From a bacterium (GTDB taxonomy: Bacteria; JAMOTN01): 22,326 nucleotides of DNA. A program made the translations under genes and the position numbers. The notes below the pieces were generated by a model. That model was not told the DNA's origin. It searched no databases and saw only the letters and a program-made list of their open reading frames with translations. Positions 1-7,345 of the stretch are shown here, in pieces; position 1 is the first letter of the stretch, and every line of letters starts with the position of its first letter. Location: assembly GCA_027062325.1 (NCBI GenBank), contig JAMOTN010000067.1, positions 1-22,326 of the forward strand, read 5' to 3'.

Positions 1-2
1 TT

Positions 3-401
3 ATGGTTATGACAGATCAAGTTGCAGATATGTTGACTAGAATTCGCAACGCATATATGGCTCGTAAGAGCGAAGTGGACGTTCCTTATACTGAGTTTAA
101 AAAAGAAATAGTGCGTGTTTTGAAAGAAGAGGGTTATATCAAGGATTTTAAGTTTGTTAAGAGAACTCCTCAAAGTATATTGAGGATATATCTGAAGTAT
201 GATGAGAGAGGAAAGCCGGTTATACAGGGTTTGAAGAGAGTTAGTAAGCCTGGTCGTAGAATTTATTCTGGTGTTAAGAAGCTTCCCAAGGTTATGGGAG
301 GATATGGAGTTGCTATAATCTCCACACCCAAAGGAGTAATGCCTGATTGGAAAGCACGTGAAGAGAGAGTTGGCGGCGAGATAGTATGCTACGTGTGGTA
401 G
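3..401 (+). CDS. rpsH: 30S ribosomal protein S8
   Basis: This 132-residue protein is ribosomal protein S8, which binds the central domain of 16S rRNA and is needed early in small-subunit assembly. The N-terminus (VADMLTRIRNAYMARK) and the C-terminal RVGGEIVCYVW are family signatures, and the length is normal. In other bacteria S8 can repress its own operon by binding the mRNA; no such site can be judged here because the upstream region is outside the window. ATG at 3 is chosen because many S8 proteins begin MVMTD; ATG at 9 is an alternative, and the ribosome binding site lies off the left edge. It is followed after 12 bases by rplF, and rpsN and rplE are expected just upstream. Confidence 0.97.
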   Translation: MVMTDQVADMLTRIRNAYMARKSEVDVPYTEFKKEIVRVLKEEGYIKDFKFVKRTPQSILRIYLKYDERGKPVIQGLKRVSKPGRRIYSGVKKLPKVMGGYGVAIISTPKGVMPDWKAREERVGGEIVCYVW

Positions 402-413
402 GGAGGGATAGCG

Positions 414-962
414 ATGTCTAAGATAGGAAAGAGACCTATACCAAAACCAGATAACGTCACGATTAATGTGGAGAAGAAAGATAATCTTATCGTGAAGGTG
501 AAGGGGCCTCGCGGTGAGCTTGTGAGGGAGCTTGCACCTGTAGTTGAGATAGAAATTCAGGACAATCAGATAGTTGTTAAGCCTCAGGATGAGAAAAATA
601 AGTTTTCACGCATGATGTGGGGAACTGCAAGGGCTGTGATAAATAATATGATAATAGGAGTGACTCAAGGTTTTAAAAAGAGCCTCATAGTTAAAGGATT
701 GGGTTACAGAGCAGAGGTAAAGGGTAACAAGTTGGTTTTGAATGTTGGTTATTCTCATCCGGTTGAGTTTGAAATTCCAAAGACTCTTAAAGTTACTGCA
801 GAGAAGAAAGCCGAGATAATCGTTACTGTTGAGGGAAATGACAAAGAAGAGGTGGGGCAGTTTGCAGCAAAAGTGAAGGCAGTACGTCCACCTAATCCGT
901 ATAAAGGAACTGGAATAATGTATGATGGTGAGCAGATTATAAGGAAAGAAATGAAGAAGTAG
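414..962 (+). CDS. rplF: 50S ribosomal protein L6
   Basis: This 182-residue protein is L6, a two-domain 23S rRNA-binding protein near the factor-binding region of the large subunit. The opening MSKIGKRPIPKP and the C-terminal PPNPYKGTGIMYDGE are diagnostic, the latter matching the conserved L6 signature that ends in a K-G-x-G-I motif. Length is typical. A GGGAGGG Shine-Dalgarno sequence lies about 6 bases before the ATG. It sits in the standard spc order between rpsH and rplR, and the short spacing implies one transcript. Confidence 0.97.
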   Translation: MSKIGKRPIPKPDNVTINVEKKDNLIVKVKGPRGELVRELAPVVEIEIQDNQIVVKPQDEKNKFSRMMWGTARAVINNMIIGVTQGFKKSLIVKGLGYRAEVKGNKLVLNVGYSHPVEFEIPKTLKVTAEKKAEIIVTVEGNDKEEVGQFAAKVKAVRPPNPYKGTGIMYDGEQIIRKEMKK

Positions 963-977
963 TAAGGGGTGATAGAA

Positions 978-1352
978 ATGGCTAAGAAGACAAGAGCTGA
1001 TATGAGGAAAATAAGGCACTTGCGTGTGAGAAAGAAAGTCTATGGAACTTCCGAAAGGCCTCGTCTTGCGATTTTTAGGAGCAACCGCTATATTTATGCC
1101 CAGATAATAGATGATGATAGAGGCCTAACCCTTGTTTCGGCAAGTAGCTTGGAGAAAGGGTTCAGAGAGAAATATTCTGATAAAAAATCATTGAAAAATA
1201 AAGATATTGCGGCTGAGATTGGGAAGCTCATTGCTGAGCGTGCCAAGGAAAAGGGAATTACCAAGGTGGTATTTGATAGAGGTGGTTTTAAGTACCACGG
1301 CAAGATTAAAGCTTTGGCAGATGCAGCTAGAGAGGCAGGATTGGAATTTTAA
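978..1352 (+). CDS. rplR: 50S ribosomal protein L18
   Basis: L18 binds 5S rRNA and helps join it to the central protuberance of the large subunit. The 124-residue product shows the basic N-terminus ([18 protein letters not shown]), the family motif [20 protein letters not shown], and the C-terminal [23 protein letters not shown]. An in-frame GTG at 969 would add three residues, but it overlaps the AAGGGGTGA ribosome binding site at 964-972, so ATG at 978 is preferred. The next gene starts 15 bases after the stop. Confidence 0.96.
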   Translation: MAKKTRADMRKIRHLRVRKKVYGTSERPRLAIFRSNRYIYAQIIDDDRGLTLVSASSLEKGFREKYSDKKSLKNKDIAAEIGKLIAERAKEKGITKVVFDRGGFKYHGKIKALADAAREAGLEF

Positions 1353-1366
1353 GGGGGGGATAATAG

Positions 1367-1921
1367 ATGGTTAAGATGTTCATAGATCCTAAAGAGCGCA
1401 AAAAGTTGCAACCAGATGAAATAAGCTTAGAAGAAAGAGTTTTACAGGTAAAGAGGGTTACAAAGGTTACGAAAGGTGGTAAGAGAATCCGTTTTACTGC
1501 CCTTGTTGTTGTGGGAGATAAAAAAGGCCATGTTGGTATAGGATTGGGTAAAGCACGTGAGGTACCAGATGCTATAAAAAAGGGAATAGAAAAGGCAAAG
1601 AAAAATATGATAAAAGTTCCGTTAGAAGAGGGAAGAACAATTCCTTATGAGGTTATGGCAAAATTCTCGGCCAGCAATGTTCTTTTGAAGCCAGCTGTTC
1701 CTGGACACGGTATTACTGCAGGAATTGTGGTGAGAACTATTGCTGAGCTTGCCGGAATAAAGGATTTGACTTCTAAGGTTATAGGTTCTTCGACTGCTAT
1801 AAACGTAGCGCAGGCTACTATGAAAGCTTTGAGTTTATTGAAGAGTCCAGCAGAAATTGCTAAAATTAGAGGTATCCCTGAAGCAGAGCTTAGGAGAAGA
1901 GCTAACCTGAAAGTTAGTTAA
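1367..1921 (+). CDS. rpsE: 30S ribosomal protein S5
   Basis: S5 is a decoding-centre and mRNA-entry protein involved in translational fidelity. The 184-residue product contains the N-terminal RNA-binding fold (RVTKVTKGGKRIRFTALVVV, about residues 30-50), the motif GHVGIGLGKAREVPDAI, and the C-terminal VIGSSTAINVAQATMKAL. Length is slightly longer than the 166-residue E. coli protein, largely from N- and C-terminal extensions. A run of seven G residues at 1353-1359 is the Shine-Dalgarno sequence, 7 bases before the ATG. An 81-base gap separates it from rpmD, the longest gap between the early spc genes here; I see only a weak 5-bp inverted repeat in it. Confidence 0.97.
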   Translation: MVKMFIDPKERKKLQPDEISLEERVLQVKRVTKVTKGGKRIRFTALVVVGDKKGHVGIGLGKAREVPDAIKKGIEKAKKNMIKVPLEEGRTIPYEVMAKFSASNVLLKPAVPGHGITAGIVVRTIAELAGIKDLTSKVIGSSTAINVAQATMKALSLLKSPAEIAKIRGIPEAELRRRANLKVS

Positions 1922-2002
1922 TATGGTAGTTGAACTAAGAATTAGAAATTAGGTTGTTGTAAGTTGCAACATGAATTTGTGGATGATGAGGGGTGAGGAA
2001 AG

Positions 2003-2188
2003 GTGAAGAAGGTAAAGGTAAAACTTGTTAGGGGTTTGGCAGGAAAGAGAGAGCGTCATAAAAAGACTGTGTGGAGTTTGGGTTTGAGAAAGCCGGGACA
2101 GGAGGTTATAAAAGAGGCTACTCCGCAAATAATGGGAATGATAAAGAGTGTTGACTACCTTGTTGAGTGGGAGGAGGTGCAAGAGTAA
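2003..2188 (+). CDS. rpmD: 50S ribosomal protein L30
   Basis: A 61-residue L30 of the short bacterial type. The family pattern is clear: KVKLVRGLAGKRERHKKTVW, then LGLRKPGQEVI, and MIKSVDYLVEWEEV at the C-terminus. The start codon is GTG at 2003, preceded by GGGGTGAGGAAAG, which supplies a Shine-Dalgarno sequence at a suitable distance; no in-frame ATG is available upstream. It lies between rpsE and rplO as in most bacteria, with the rplO start only one base after its stop, so the two are probably translationally coupled. Confidence 0.95.
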   Translation: MKKVKVKLVRGLAGKRERHKKTVWSLGLRKPGQEVIKEATPQIMGMIKSVDYLVEWEEVQE

Positions 2189-2189
2189 G

Positions 2190-2639
2190 ATGAAGTTTGA
2201 AAACTTGAGATTGCCAAAGGGTGCAAGACGTAGAAAAAAAAGAGTTGGAAGAGGTATAGGATCAGGGCACGGTAAAACTTCTACTCGTGGACACAAGGGG
2301 CAGAAGGCTAGAGCGGGTCGCGATATACCACCATGGTTTGAAGGTGGGCAGATGCCGCTTTACAGAAGAATTCCAAAGAGAGGTTTTAGCAATGCTCCTT
2401 TCAAGAAAGAGTATGAGATTGTGAATGTGGCTACTCTTGATAAGTATTTTGAAAATGGTGAAGAGGTGAATGTTGAGACTTTATTGGCTAAAGGTGTTAT
2501 AAAGCGCGTTGGTAAGGATGGAATTAAGATTCTTGGAAAAGGTGAGTTGACTAAGAAATTGAAAGTTGTTGCTAACAAGTTTTCCAAACAGGCAGAGGAA
2601 AAGATAAAAAAAGCTGGAGGAGAAGTTGTAGTTTTGTAG
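2190..2639 (+). CDS. rplO: 50S ribosomal protein L15
   Basis: L15 is a late-assembly 23S rRNA-binding protein. The 149-residue product shows the basic glycine-rich N-terminus (KKRVGRGIGSGHGKTSTRGH), then PPWFEGGQMPLYRRIPKRGF, and the C-terminal globular part ending in AGGEVVVL. The frame stays open 5' to 2148, but that part overlaps rpmD and does not look like L15. ATG at 2190 gives the usual MKFENLRLPKGARR start and has GAGGAGGTG at 2171-2179, inside the end of rpmD. Its stop is followed by secY after 36 bases. Confidence 0.96.
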   Translation: MKFENLRLPKGARRRKKRVGRGIGSGHGKTSTRGHKGQKARAGRDIPPWFEGGQMPLYRRIPKRGFSNAPFKKEYEIVNVATLDKYFENGEEVNVETLLAKGVIKRVGKDGIKILGKGELTKKLKVVANKFSKQAEEKIKKAGGEVVVL

Positions 2640-2675
2640 GGTAAGTTAAATTTATTACAAGGAAGGTGAAGCTTA

Positions 2676-3983
2676 GTGATAGCTGGAATGGGAGATGCTT
2701 TTAGGATAGGAGAGGTAAAGGATAGGGTTTTATTCACTCTAGCAATGCTAGCGCTTTTTAGATTGGGAGTTCACATTCCATTACCTGGAGTTGATCCCAA
2801 AGCGCTTACTCATATGATAGGTGGCGGTGGCGTGTTGGGTTTTCTCGATCTTTTTGTTGGTGGAGCTTTGAGGCGTTTTTCCATTTTTGCGTTGGGTGTT
2901 GCGCCTTACATTAACGCCTCTATCATTATGCAGCTGTTGATATATGTTGTTCCGGCACTTGAAAAAATGAGCAAAGATGAGGAAGGAAGGCGCAAGATAA
3001 ATGTTTATACGAGATATGCTACGGTTGCCGTAGCAGCGATACAAGCTTTAGGAATCACCTTTATGTTGAAAAATGCACCGGGAGTGCTACTTCCTGAGAT
3101 GCAGGAGAGATTTGCTTACTTTGCTATTTTGTCAGTTGTTACCTTAACTGCAGGAACGATGTTTCTCATGTGGCTTGGAGATCAGATAACAGAGTTTGGA
3201 ATAGGGAATGGAATATCGGTTTTAATTTTTGGTGGTATTGTTGCAAGGATGCCTGAGGCAGCTGTTCAGACTTGGAGGGCGTTCTCAGGAGATGCAAGTG
3301 CTATTCCAAAATTGGTTATTGTTCTTCTTCTTATGATAGCTGTAGTTGCAGGAGTTGTTATGATTCAAGAAGGAGTTAGAAAAATTCCAGTTCGTTATGG
3401 TAGAAGAATCTCTGGAAGAAGAGTTTACGGAGGACATTCTACTTATCTTCCAATAAGAGTTAACATGGGAGGAGTTATCCCGATAATCTTTGCAATATCT
3501 GTTTTGATGTTCCCTAATATGGTTGGAGGGTTCATTCAGAAAGCAGCTGGAGGAAAAGTTGCAACTTATCTTGGTCAGATACTTGCTTGGTTCAGGCCGG
3601 GGCATGTGGTTTATTACGTGCTTTATGCGCTTTTGATCATCTTCTTTACATTCTTTTATGCTTCCATCATATTTAACCCAGACGAGATAGCTGAAAACTT
3701 GAGAAAATACGGCGGAATGATAGCAGGAAGAAGGCCAGGTAAAAACACAGCTGAGTACATTGACAGAGTTGCAACACGTATAACGTTTGCAGGTGCTATT
3801 TTCTTGGCAATCATTGCATTAATACCTCATATGCTTAGGATGTTTGCGAAGGTGCCATTCTACTTTGGAGGAACAGCATTGCTGATTGTGGTTGGAGTTG
3901 CGCTTGACATAGTTAAGCAGATGGAGGCTCACGTAATAATGAGATATTATGAGGGAGCTCTCGGAAAGGGGCGTCTCCTTTAA
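2676..3983 (+). CDS. secY: Protein translocase subunit SecY
   Basis: SecY is the channel subunit of the SecYEG translocon in the cytoplasmic membrane. The 435-residue product has about ten hydrophobic segments and several signatures: RLGVHIPLPGVDP near residues 30-42, the TM2 and loop region GVAPYINASIIMQLL, GDQITEFGIGNGIS, and the cytoplasmic-loop NPDEIAENLRKYGGMIAGRRPG. The start is GTG at 2676 with AAGGAAGGTGA about 6 bases upstream; ATG at 2688 would give a protein four residues shorter. The 3' end of the gene overlaps a hairpin that could attenuate transcription into adk. Confidence 0.97.
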   Translation: MIAGMGDAFRIGEVKDRVLFTLAMLALFRLGVHIPLPGVDPKALTHMIGGGGVLGFLDLFVGGALRRFSIFALGVAPYINASIIMQLLIYVVPALEKMSKDEEGRRKINVYTRYATVAVAAIQALGITFMLKNAPGVLLPEMQERFAYFAILSVVTLTAGTMFLMWLGDQITEFGIGNGISVLIFGGIVARMPEAAVQTWRAFSGDASAIPKLVIVLLLMIAVVAGVVMIQEGVRKIPVRYGRRISGRRVYGGHSTYLPIRVNMGGVIPIIFAISVLMFPNMVGGFIQKAAGGKVATYLGQILAWFRPGHVVYYVLYALLIIFFTFFYASIIFNPDEIAENLRKYGGMIAGRRPGKNTAEYIDRVATRITFAGAIFLAIIALIPHMLRMFAKVPFYFGGTALLIVVGVALDIVKQMEAHVIMRYYEGALGKGRLL

Positions 3984-3999
3984 GGAGGGCTCCCTTTTT
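3951..3999 (+). terminator. Attenuator-like hairpin at the secY/adk junction
   Basis: Two competing structures can be drawn. In one, GGGAGC at 3953-3958 pairs with GCTCCC at 3989-3994, extended by A3952-T3995, enclosing an inner hairpin CTCCT/AGGAG. In the other, AAAGGGG at 3965-3971 pairs with TCCCTTT at 3991-3997, then a small internal loop, then TCTCCT/AGGAGG with a TTA loop. A run of five T follows at 3995-3999. Since adk and map are normally expressed with spc, this is more likely a partial terminator or processing site than a full stop. It overlaps the secY stop codon (3981-3983). Confidence 0.45.
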
Positions 4000-4019
4000 C
4001 TATTGAGGGGGGGATATGT

Positions 4020-4661
4020 GTGAAGGTAAGGATATTTTTCGGACCGCCGGGATCAGGTAAGGGAACTCAAGCAAAACTTGTGATAAAAGAGGATCCAAGT
4101 TGGGTACACATAGCTCCTGGAGATATACTTAGGGCAAATGTGAAGGCTGGGACAGAACTTGGAAAGCAGGCTAAGAGGTATATGGATGAGGGGGTTTTGG
4201 TTCCAGATGAGATAATAGTTGCTATGATGGCAGAGGAGTTGGATAAAGCAAGAAAAGCTAGTAAAAACGTGATTTTAGATGGCTTTCCACGTTCTGTTGC
4301 TCAAGCAGAGAGTCTCATTCGTATGCTTGAAAAGTCTGATGATGTTAGGATAATAGAGTTTTCTGTGCCTGATGAGTTAATAATAGAGAGGTTGTCAGGA
4401 AGGTTAGTGTGTCCGAATTGTGGAGCAGCCTATCATATCAAGAACAATCCCCCTCAGAAAAATGAAATATGTGATAGGTGTGGCGAGAAATTGATTAGAA
4501 GGGATGATGATAAGCCTGAAGTTATTTCAAAGAGACTAGAGGTATATAGGGAAGAGACGAAGAAGGTTTTGGAAGTTTTATTGAATCATTATCCCTATAC
4601 AAAGTTGGCTGCTGACATGAGCATTGAAGAAATATACAAGGAGTTGAAAAGGTTCTTATGA
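4020..4661 (+). CDS. adk: Adenylate kinase, zinc-LID type
   Basis: Adenylate kinase converts ATP and AMP to two ADP in the cytoplasm and keeps the adenylate pool balanced. The 213-residue product has the P-loop GPPGSGKGT (8-16), the AMP-binding DGFPR motif (87-91), and a long LID with C131-x2-C134 and C151-x2-C154, the four-cysteine zinc site seen in many Gram-positive and thermophilic enzymes. The start is GTG at 4020, with seven G residues at 4007-4013 as ribosome binding site; the ATG at 4016 is out of frame. The stop overlaps the map start in ATGA, so translation of the two genes is probably coupled. Confidence 0.96.
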   Translation: MKVRIFFGPPGSGKGTQAKLVIKEDPSWVHIAPGDILRANVKAGTELGKQAKRYMDEGVLVPDEIIVAMMAEELDKARKASKNVILDGFPRSVAQAESLIRMLEKSDDVRIIEFSVPDELIIERLSGRLVCPNCGAAYHIKNNPPQKNEICDRCGEKLIRRDDDKPEVISKRLEVYREETKKVLEVLLNHYPYTKLAADMSIEEIYKELKRFL

Positions 4662-5431
4662 TTTTCTTCAAGTCTGAGAAGGATATAGAAGGTATAGCGA
4701 GAGCGGGCAAAATTGTGGCCGAGGTTTTAAATAATGTGGCTAGTATTGTAAAGCCTGGTTTAAAAGTAGAAGAGATAGAAAAGCTGGCACGCGAAGTAAT
4801 AGCTGGGCATGGTGCCAGGGCGGCATTTTTAAATTATCAGCCACCTGGTATGAGATTGAGGTTTCCGTTCGCTACATGTGTTTCTGTGAATGAGGAAGTA
4901 GTACACGGGTTTCCTCAGGGCAAAGTTTTAAAAAAAGGGGATCTACTAAAGGTTGATGTAGGAGTGGAGCTTGGAGGTTACTATGCTGATGCAGCGCGCA
5001 CTTATATTGTAGGAGAATTTGATAATTCCAGAGATGAAGAATTGTACAATGCTGGTAAAGAAGCTCTTTTTGAGGCGATTAAAGTGGCAAAACCAGGTAA
5101 CACGGTTGGAACGATTGGACAAATAGTTAGTGCGGTGGCTCGCAAGTATGGATTTGGTGTTGTAACGAGTTACACAGGGCACGGTGTTGGCTTTGAAATT
5201 CATGAAGAACCGGAAGTACCGAATTACGGAGTAGATGGCGAAGGGGAATTGTTGGTTGAAGGGATGGTTATAGCAATTGAGCCAATGCTCACACATGGTT
5301 CAGGACGTGTAAAGGTTAAGAGAGATGGTTGGACAGTTGTTACGGTGGAAGGAAAAAAGGCTGTTCACTTTGAGCACACAGTCGCGGTGACAGCCGATGG
5401 TGGAAAAATTTTAACACCGTGGGGTGATTGA
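4658..5431 (+). CDS. map: Methionine aminopeptidase, type I
   Basis: This enzyme removes the initiator methionine from nascent proteins. The 257-residue product has the type Ia pita-bread fold markers and all expected active-site residues: H83 (VVHGFP), metal ligands D100 (KVDVG), D111 (YADAARTY), H175 (TGHGVGF), E208 (AIEPM) and E239 (EHTVAV), plus H182. There is no N-terminal zinc finger or SH3-like extension. It overlaps adk by four bases (ATGA) and ends just before infA, whose ribosome binding site lies within its last codons. Confidence 0.96.
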   Translation: MIFFKSEKDIEGIARAGKIVAEVLNNVASIVKPGLKVEEIEKLAREVIAGHGARAAFLNYQPPGMRLRFPFATCVSVNEEVVHGFPQGKVLKKGDLLKVDVGVELGGYYADAARTYIVGEFDNSRDEELYNAGKEALFEAIKVAKPGNTVGTIGQIVSAVARKYGFGVVTSYTGHGVGFEIHEEPEVPNYGVDGEGELLVEGMVIAIEPMLTHGSGRVKVKRDGWTVVTVEGKKAVHFEHTVAVTADGGKILTPWGD

Positions 5432-5432
5432 T

Positions 5433-5651
5433 TTGAAAAAGGATAGACTAGAGGTAGTTGGCACGGTTGTTGAGACGTTGCCAAATGCTACATTTAAGGT
5501 TAGACTGGATAACGGACATGAAATTCTAGCGCATATTTCAGGTAAGATGCGTATGCATTTTATAAGGATTTTGCCAGGAGATAAGGTTGCAGTGGAAATA
5601 TCGCCTTATGATTTGACTCGTGGTAGAATAGTCTATAGATACAAGAAGTAG
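5433..5651 (+). CDS. infA: Translation initiation factor IF-1
   Basis: IF-1 occupies the A site of the 30S subunit during initiation. The product is an OB-fold protein with the family signatures [40 protein letters not shown] and [20 protein letters not shown] place the start at TTG 5433, giving 72 residues, the standard IF-1 length; GGGGTGA at 5421-5427 is then 5 bases upstream. GTG at 5424 would give 75 residues, but it lies inside that Shine-Dalgarno sequence and has nothing suitable before it. It sits between map and rpmJ, as usual. Confidence 0.92.
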   Translation: MKKDRLEVVGTVVETLPNATFKVRLDNGHEILAHISGKMRMHFIRILPGDKVAVEISPYDLTRGRIVYRYKK

Positions 5652-5663
5652 GGGGGATAAGAG

Positions 5664-5783
5664 ATGAAGGTAAGGCCATCAGTTAAGAGAATTTGTGAGC
5701 ACTGCCGTATAATCAGAAGAAAAGGTGTAGTTCGTGTAATTTGTAAGAAAAATCCAAGACACAAGCAGAGACAGGGTAAGTAG
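5664..5783 (+). CDS. rpmJ: 50S ribosomal protein L36, zinc type
   Basis: This small gene encodes a 39-residue L36. The product begins [14 protein letters not shown] and ends RHKQRQGK. The zinc ligands are C11, C14, C27 and H33, so it is the zinc-binding (C+) form and not the cysteine-free paralogue made under zinc limitation. It is one or two residues longer than common 37-38 residue L36 proteins. A run of six G residues at 5651-5656 is the ribosome binding site, 7 bases before the ATG. Position between infA and rpsM is canonical. Confidence 0.96.
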   Translation: MKVRPSVKRICEHCRIIRRKGVVRVICKKNPRHKQRQGK

Positions 5784-5798
5784 GGGAGGTAGAGAGAA

Positions 5799-6188
5799 AT
5801 GGCAGTAAGAATTGCAGGTGTTAACTTACCTGAATCTAAGAGTGTAGAGATTGCTCTCACTTACATATTCGGCATAGGGAGGCCGTCTTCGAAGAAAATA
5901 TTGGCGACTGTAGATGTTGATCCGAATAAGAAGGTTCGTGATTTAACAGAGGATGAGATAGCCAGAATAAGAAAAGAGATAGAAAACAATTACATGGTTG
6001 AGGGAGATTTGAGAAGAAAGATAGCTATGGATATAAAGCGTTTGATAGAGATTGGATGTTATAGAGGTCTTCGTCATAAAATGAGATTGCCTGTGCGAGG
6101 GCAAAGAACTCGTTGTAATGCACGTACTCGTAAAGGTCCGAAGAAGACAGTTGGTGGTGTAGGAAAAGCTAAGAGAAGAAAGGCATAG
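5799..6188 (+). CDS. rpsM: 30S ribosomal protein S13
   Basis: S13 sits in the head of the small subunit and contacts the P-site tRNA and 50S bridges. The 129-residue product has the start [20 protein letters not shown], the helix-hairpin-helix type IFGIG motif, the [17 protein letters not shown] signature, and a basic C-terminal tail ([20 protein letters not shown]) that in other bacteria reaches toward tRNA. GGGGAGGT at 5783-5790 precedes the ATG. It starts the alpha-operon gene set here (rpsM, rpsK, rpsD, rpoA, rplQ). Confidence 0.97.
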   Translation: MAVRIAGVNLPESKSVEIALTYIFGIGRPSSKKILATVDVDPNKKVRDLTEDEIARIRKEIENNYMVEGDLRRKIAMDIKRLIEIGCYRGLRHKMRLPVRGQRTRCNARTRKGPKKTVGGVGKAKRRKA

Positions 6189-6206
6189 TATAGGGGGGAT
6201 ACAGTG

Positions 6207-6584
6207 ATGGCTCGCAAGAAGAGAAGAGAGAAAAAATTTGTTAGGAAGGGCGTAGTGCATATAAAGTCTACTTTTAACAATACAATTGTTGCAATTACTG
6301 ATGAAAATGGAAATGTTGTCAGTTGGGCTTCTGGTGGTACCGTAGGTTTTAAGGGGACTAGGAAAGGTACTCCTTATGCAGCTCAGCTTGCAGCAGAAGC
6401 TGCTATCAGGAAAGCTAAGAATTATGGGTTAGAAGAGGTGGAGATCTACTCTAAAGGTCCAGGTCCGGGAAAGGAGGCAGCAATTCGTGCTGTAGAGGCA
6501 ACTGGAGTGCGTGTGGCTGCATTAAAAGATGTAACTCCTGTGCCTCACAATGGATGCAGGCCTCCGGGTAGAAGAAGAGTTTAA
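6207..6584 (+). CDS. rpsK: 30S ribosomal protein S11
   Basis: S11 lies on the platform of the 30S subunit near the E site. The 125-residue product has [23 protein letters not shown]-type region [20 protein letters not shown], and the C-terminal [21 protein letters not shown] at 6207 is chosen over the in-frame GTG at 6204, because the six-G Shine-Dalgarno run at 6193-6198 is then about 8 bases away and the protein begins [10 protein letters not shown] as in homologues. It is 18 bases downstream of rpsM. Confidence 0.97.
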   Translation: MARKKRREKKFVRKGVVHIKSTFNNTIVAITDENGNVVSWASGGTVGFKGTRKGTPYAAQLAAEAAIRKAKNYGLEEVEIYSKGPGPGKEAAIRAVEATGVRVAALKDVTPVPHNGCRPPGRRRV

Positions 6585-6625
6585 TACATTTTAAGAAGTA
6601 CCTGGTTATTCAAGGGGGGAGAAAA

Positions 6626-7252
6626 ATGGGTAGGTATATAGGACCGGTGTGTAGGTTTTGTAGGAGAGAAGGAATGAAGCTTTACCTTAAGGGGGAGCGT
6701 TGTTACACGGAAAAATGTGCTCTTGAGAGGAGGAATTATCCTCCGGGTGATCAGGGTGCGCGTCGTAAGATGAGAAAGATGACCGAATACGGGCGTCGTT
6801 TGAGAGAAAAGCAAAAACTTAAGAGAATGTACAATATGCGTGAAGAGCAGTTCGTGCGCTTCTTTGAGATGGCTGCTCGTATGAGAGAGGGTCAAGTTGG
6901 TGAAAACTTAATGAGATTGTTGGAAAGACGCCTTGATAATGTTGTTTACAGGCTTGGTTTTGCAGCTTCGCGTAATCAAGCTCGCCAGATTGTAAGGCAC
7001 GGACATATATTGGTAAATGGCAAAAAGGTGGATATTCCTTCGTACTTGGTAAAGGAAGGAGATGTGATTACTGTGAGTGAGAAGTCTCAAGATTTTATAA
7101 AAAAGATTGTGGAAGCTAATGCAAATGAAGTACCAGCTTGGTTAGAGTCGAACAAGGAGGCTCTCACTGGTAAAGTGGTAAGGTATCCGACACGTGAAGA
7201 AATGGATACACGTATAAACGAGCGTTTGATTGTCGAGTTCTACAGCCGATAA
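6626..7252 (+). CDS. rpsD: 30S ribosomal protein S4, zinc-binding form
   Basis: S4 is a primary 16S rRNA-binding protein and, in other bacteria, a translational repressor of its own operon or gene. The 208-residue product retains the N-terminal zinc site C9-x2-C12, C26 and C31, and the S4 RNA-binding domain from about residue 97 ([20 protein letters not shown] and [16 protein letters not shown]). Six G residues at 6614-6619 precede the ATG. Here S4 is inside the alpha operon between rpsK and rpoA, whereas in Bacillus subtilis rpsD is elsewhere. A hairpin follows it in the 93-base gap before rpoA. Confidence 0.97.
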   Translation: MGRYIGPVCRFCRREGMKLYLKGERCYTEKCALERRNYPPGDQGARRKMRKMTEYGRRLREKQKLKRMYNMREEQFVRFFEMAARMREGQVGENLMRLLERRLDNVVYRLGFAASRNQARQIVRHGHILVNGKKVDIPSYLVKEGDVITVSEKSQDFIKKIVEANANEVPAWLESNKEALTGKVVRYPTREEMDTRINERLIVEFYSR

Positions 7253-7265
7253 TTCTGAAGGTGAT

Positions 7266-7298
7266 GGGCGGTTGGGCAATCTTAATGTCTGACCGCCC
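7266..7298 (+). terminator. Hairpin in the rpsD-rpoA intergenic gap
   Basis: GGGCGGT at 7266-7272 pairs perfectly with ACCGCCC at 7292-7298. The stem can be extended inward by six more pairs, several of them G-T wobbles, down to a seven-base ATCTTAA loop. The downstream sequence CTGTTTAGTTGTT is only moderately T-rich, so termination would be incomplete. It could attenuate transcription, be an RNA-processing or stability element that sets the rpoA dose relative to the ribosomal genes, or bind a regulatory protein such as S4; the sequence does not decide which. Confidence 0.5.
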
Positions 7299-7345
7299 CT
7301 GTTTAGTTGTTGCATTCACGAGAATAACAGTGGGGGTGTAGTTGA

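Noticed and set aside
606-1303. Minus-strand open frames opposite rplF and rplR
   Set aside because: They lie fully antisense to well-conserved ribosomal protein genes, have low-complexity Ser/His/Leu-rich translations and no ribosome binding sites.
1922-2002. Possible regulatory stem TGTTG/CAACA between rpsE and rpmD
   Set aside because: Only five pairs with a seven-base loop in AT-rich sequence and no T-tract; such a repeat is expected by chance.
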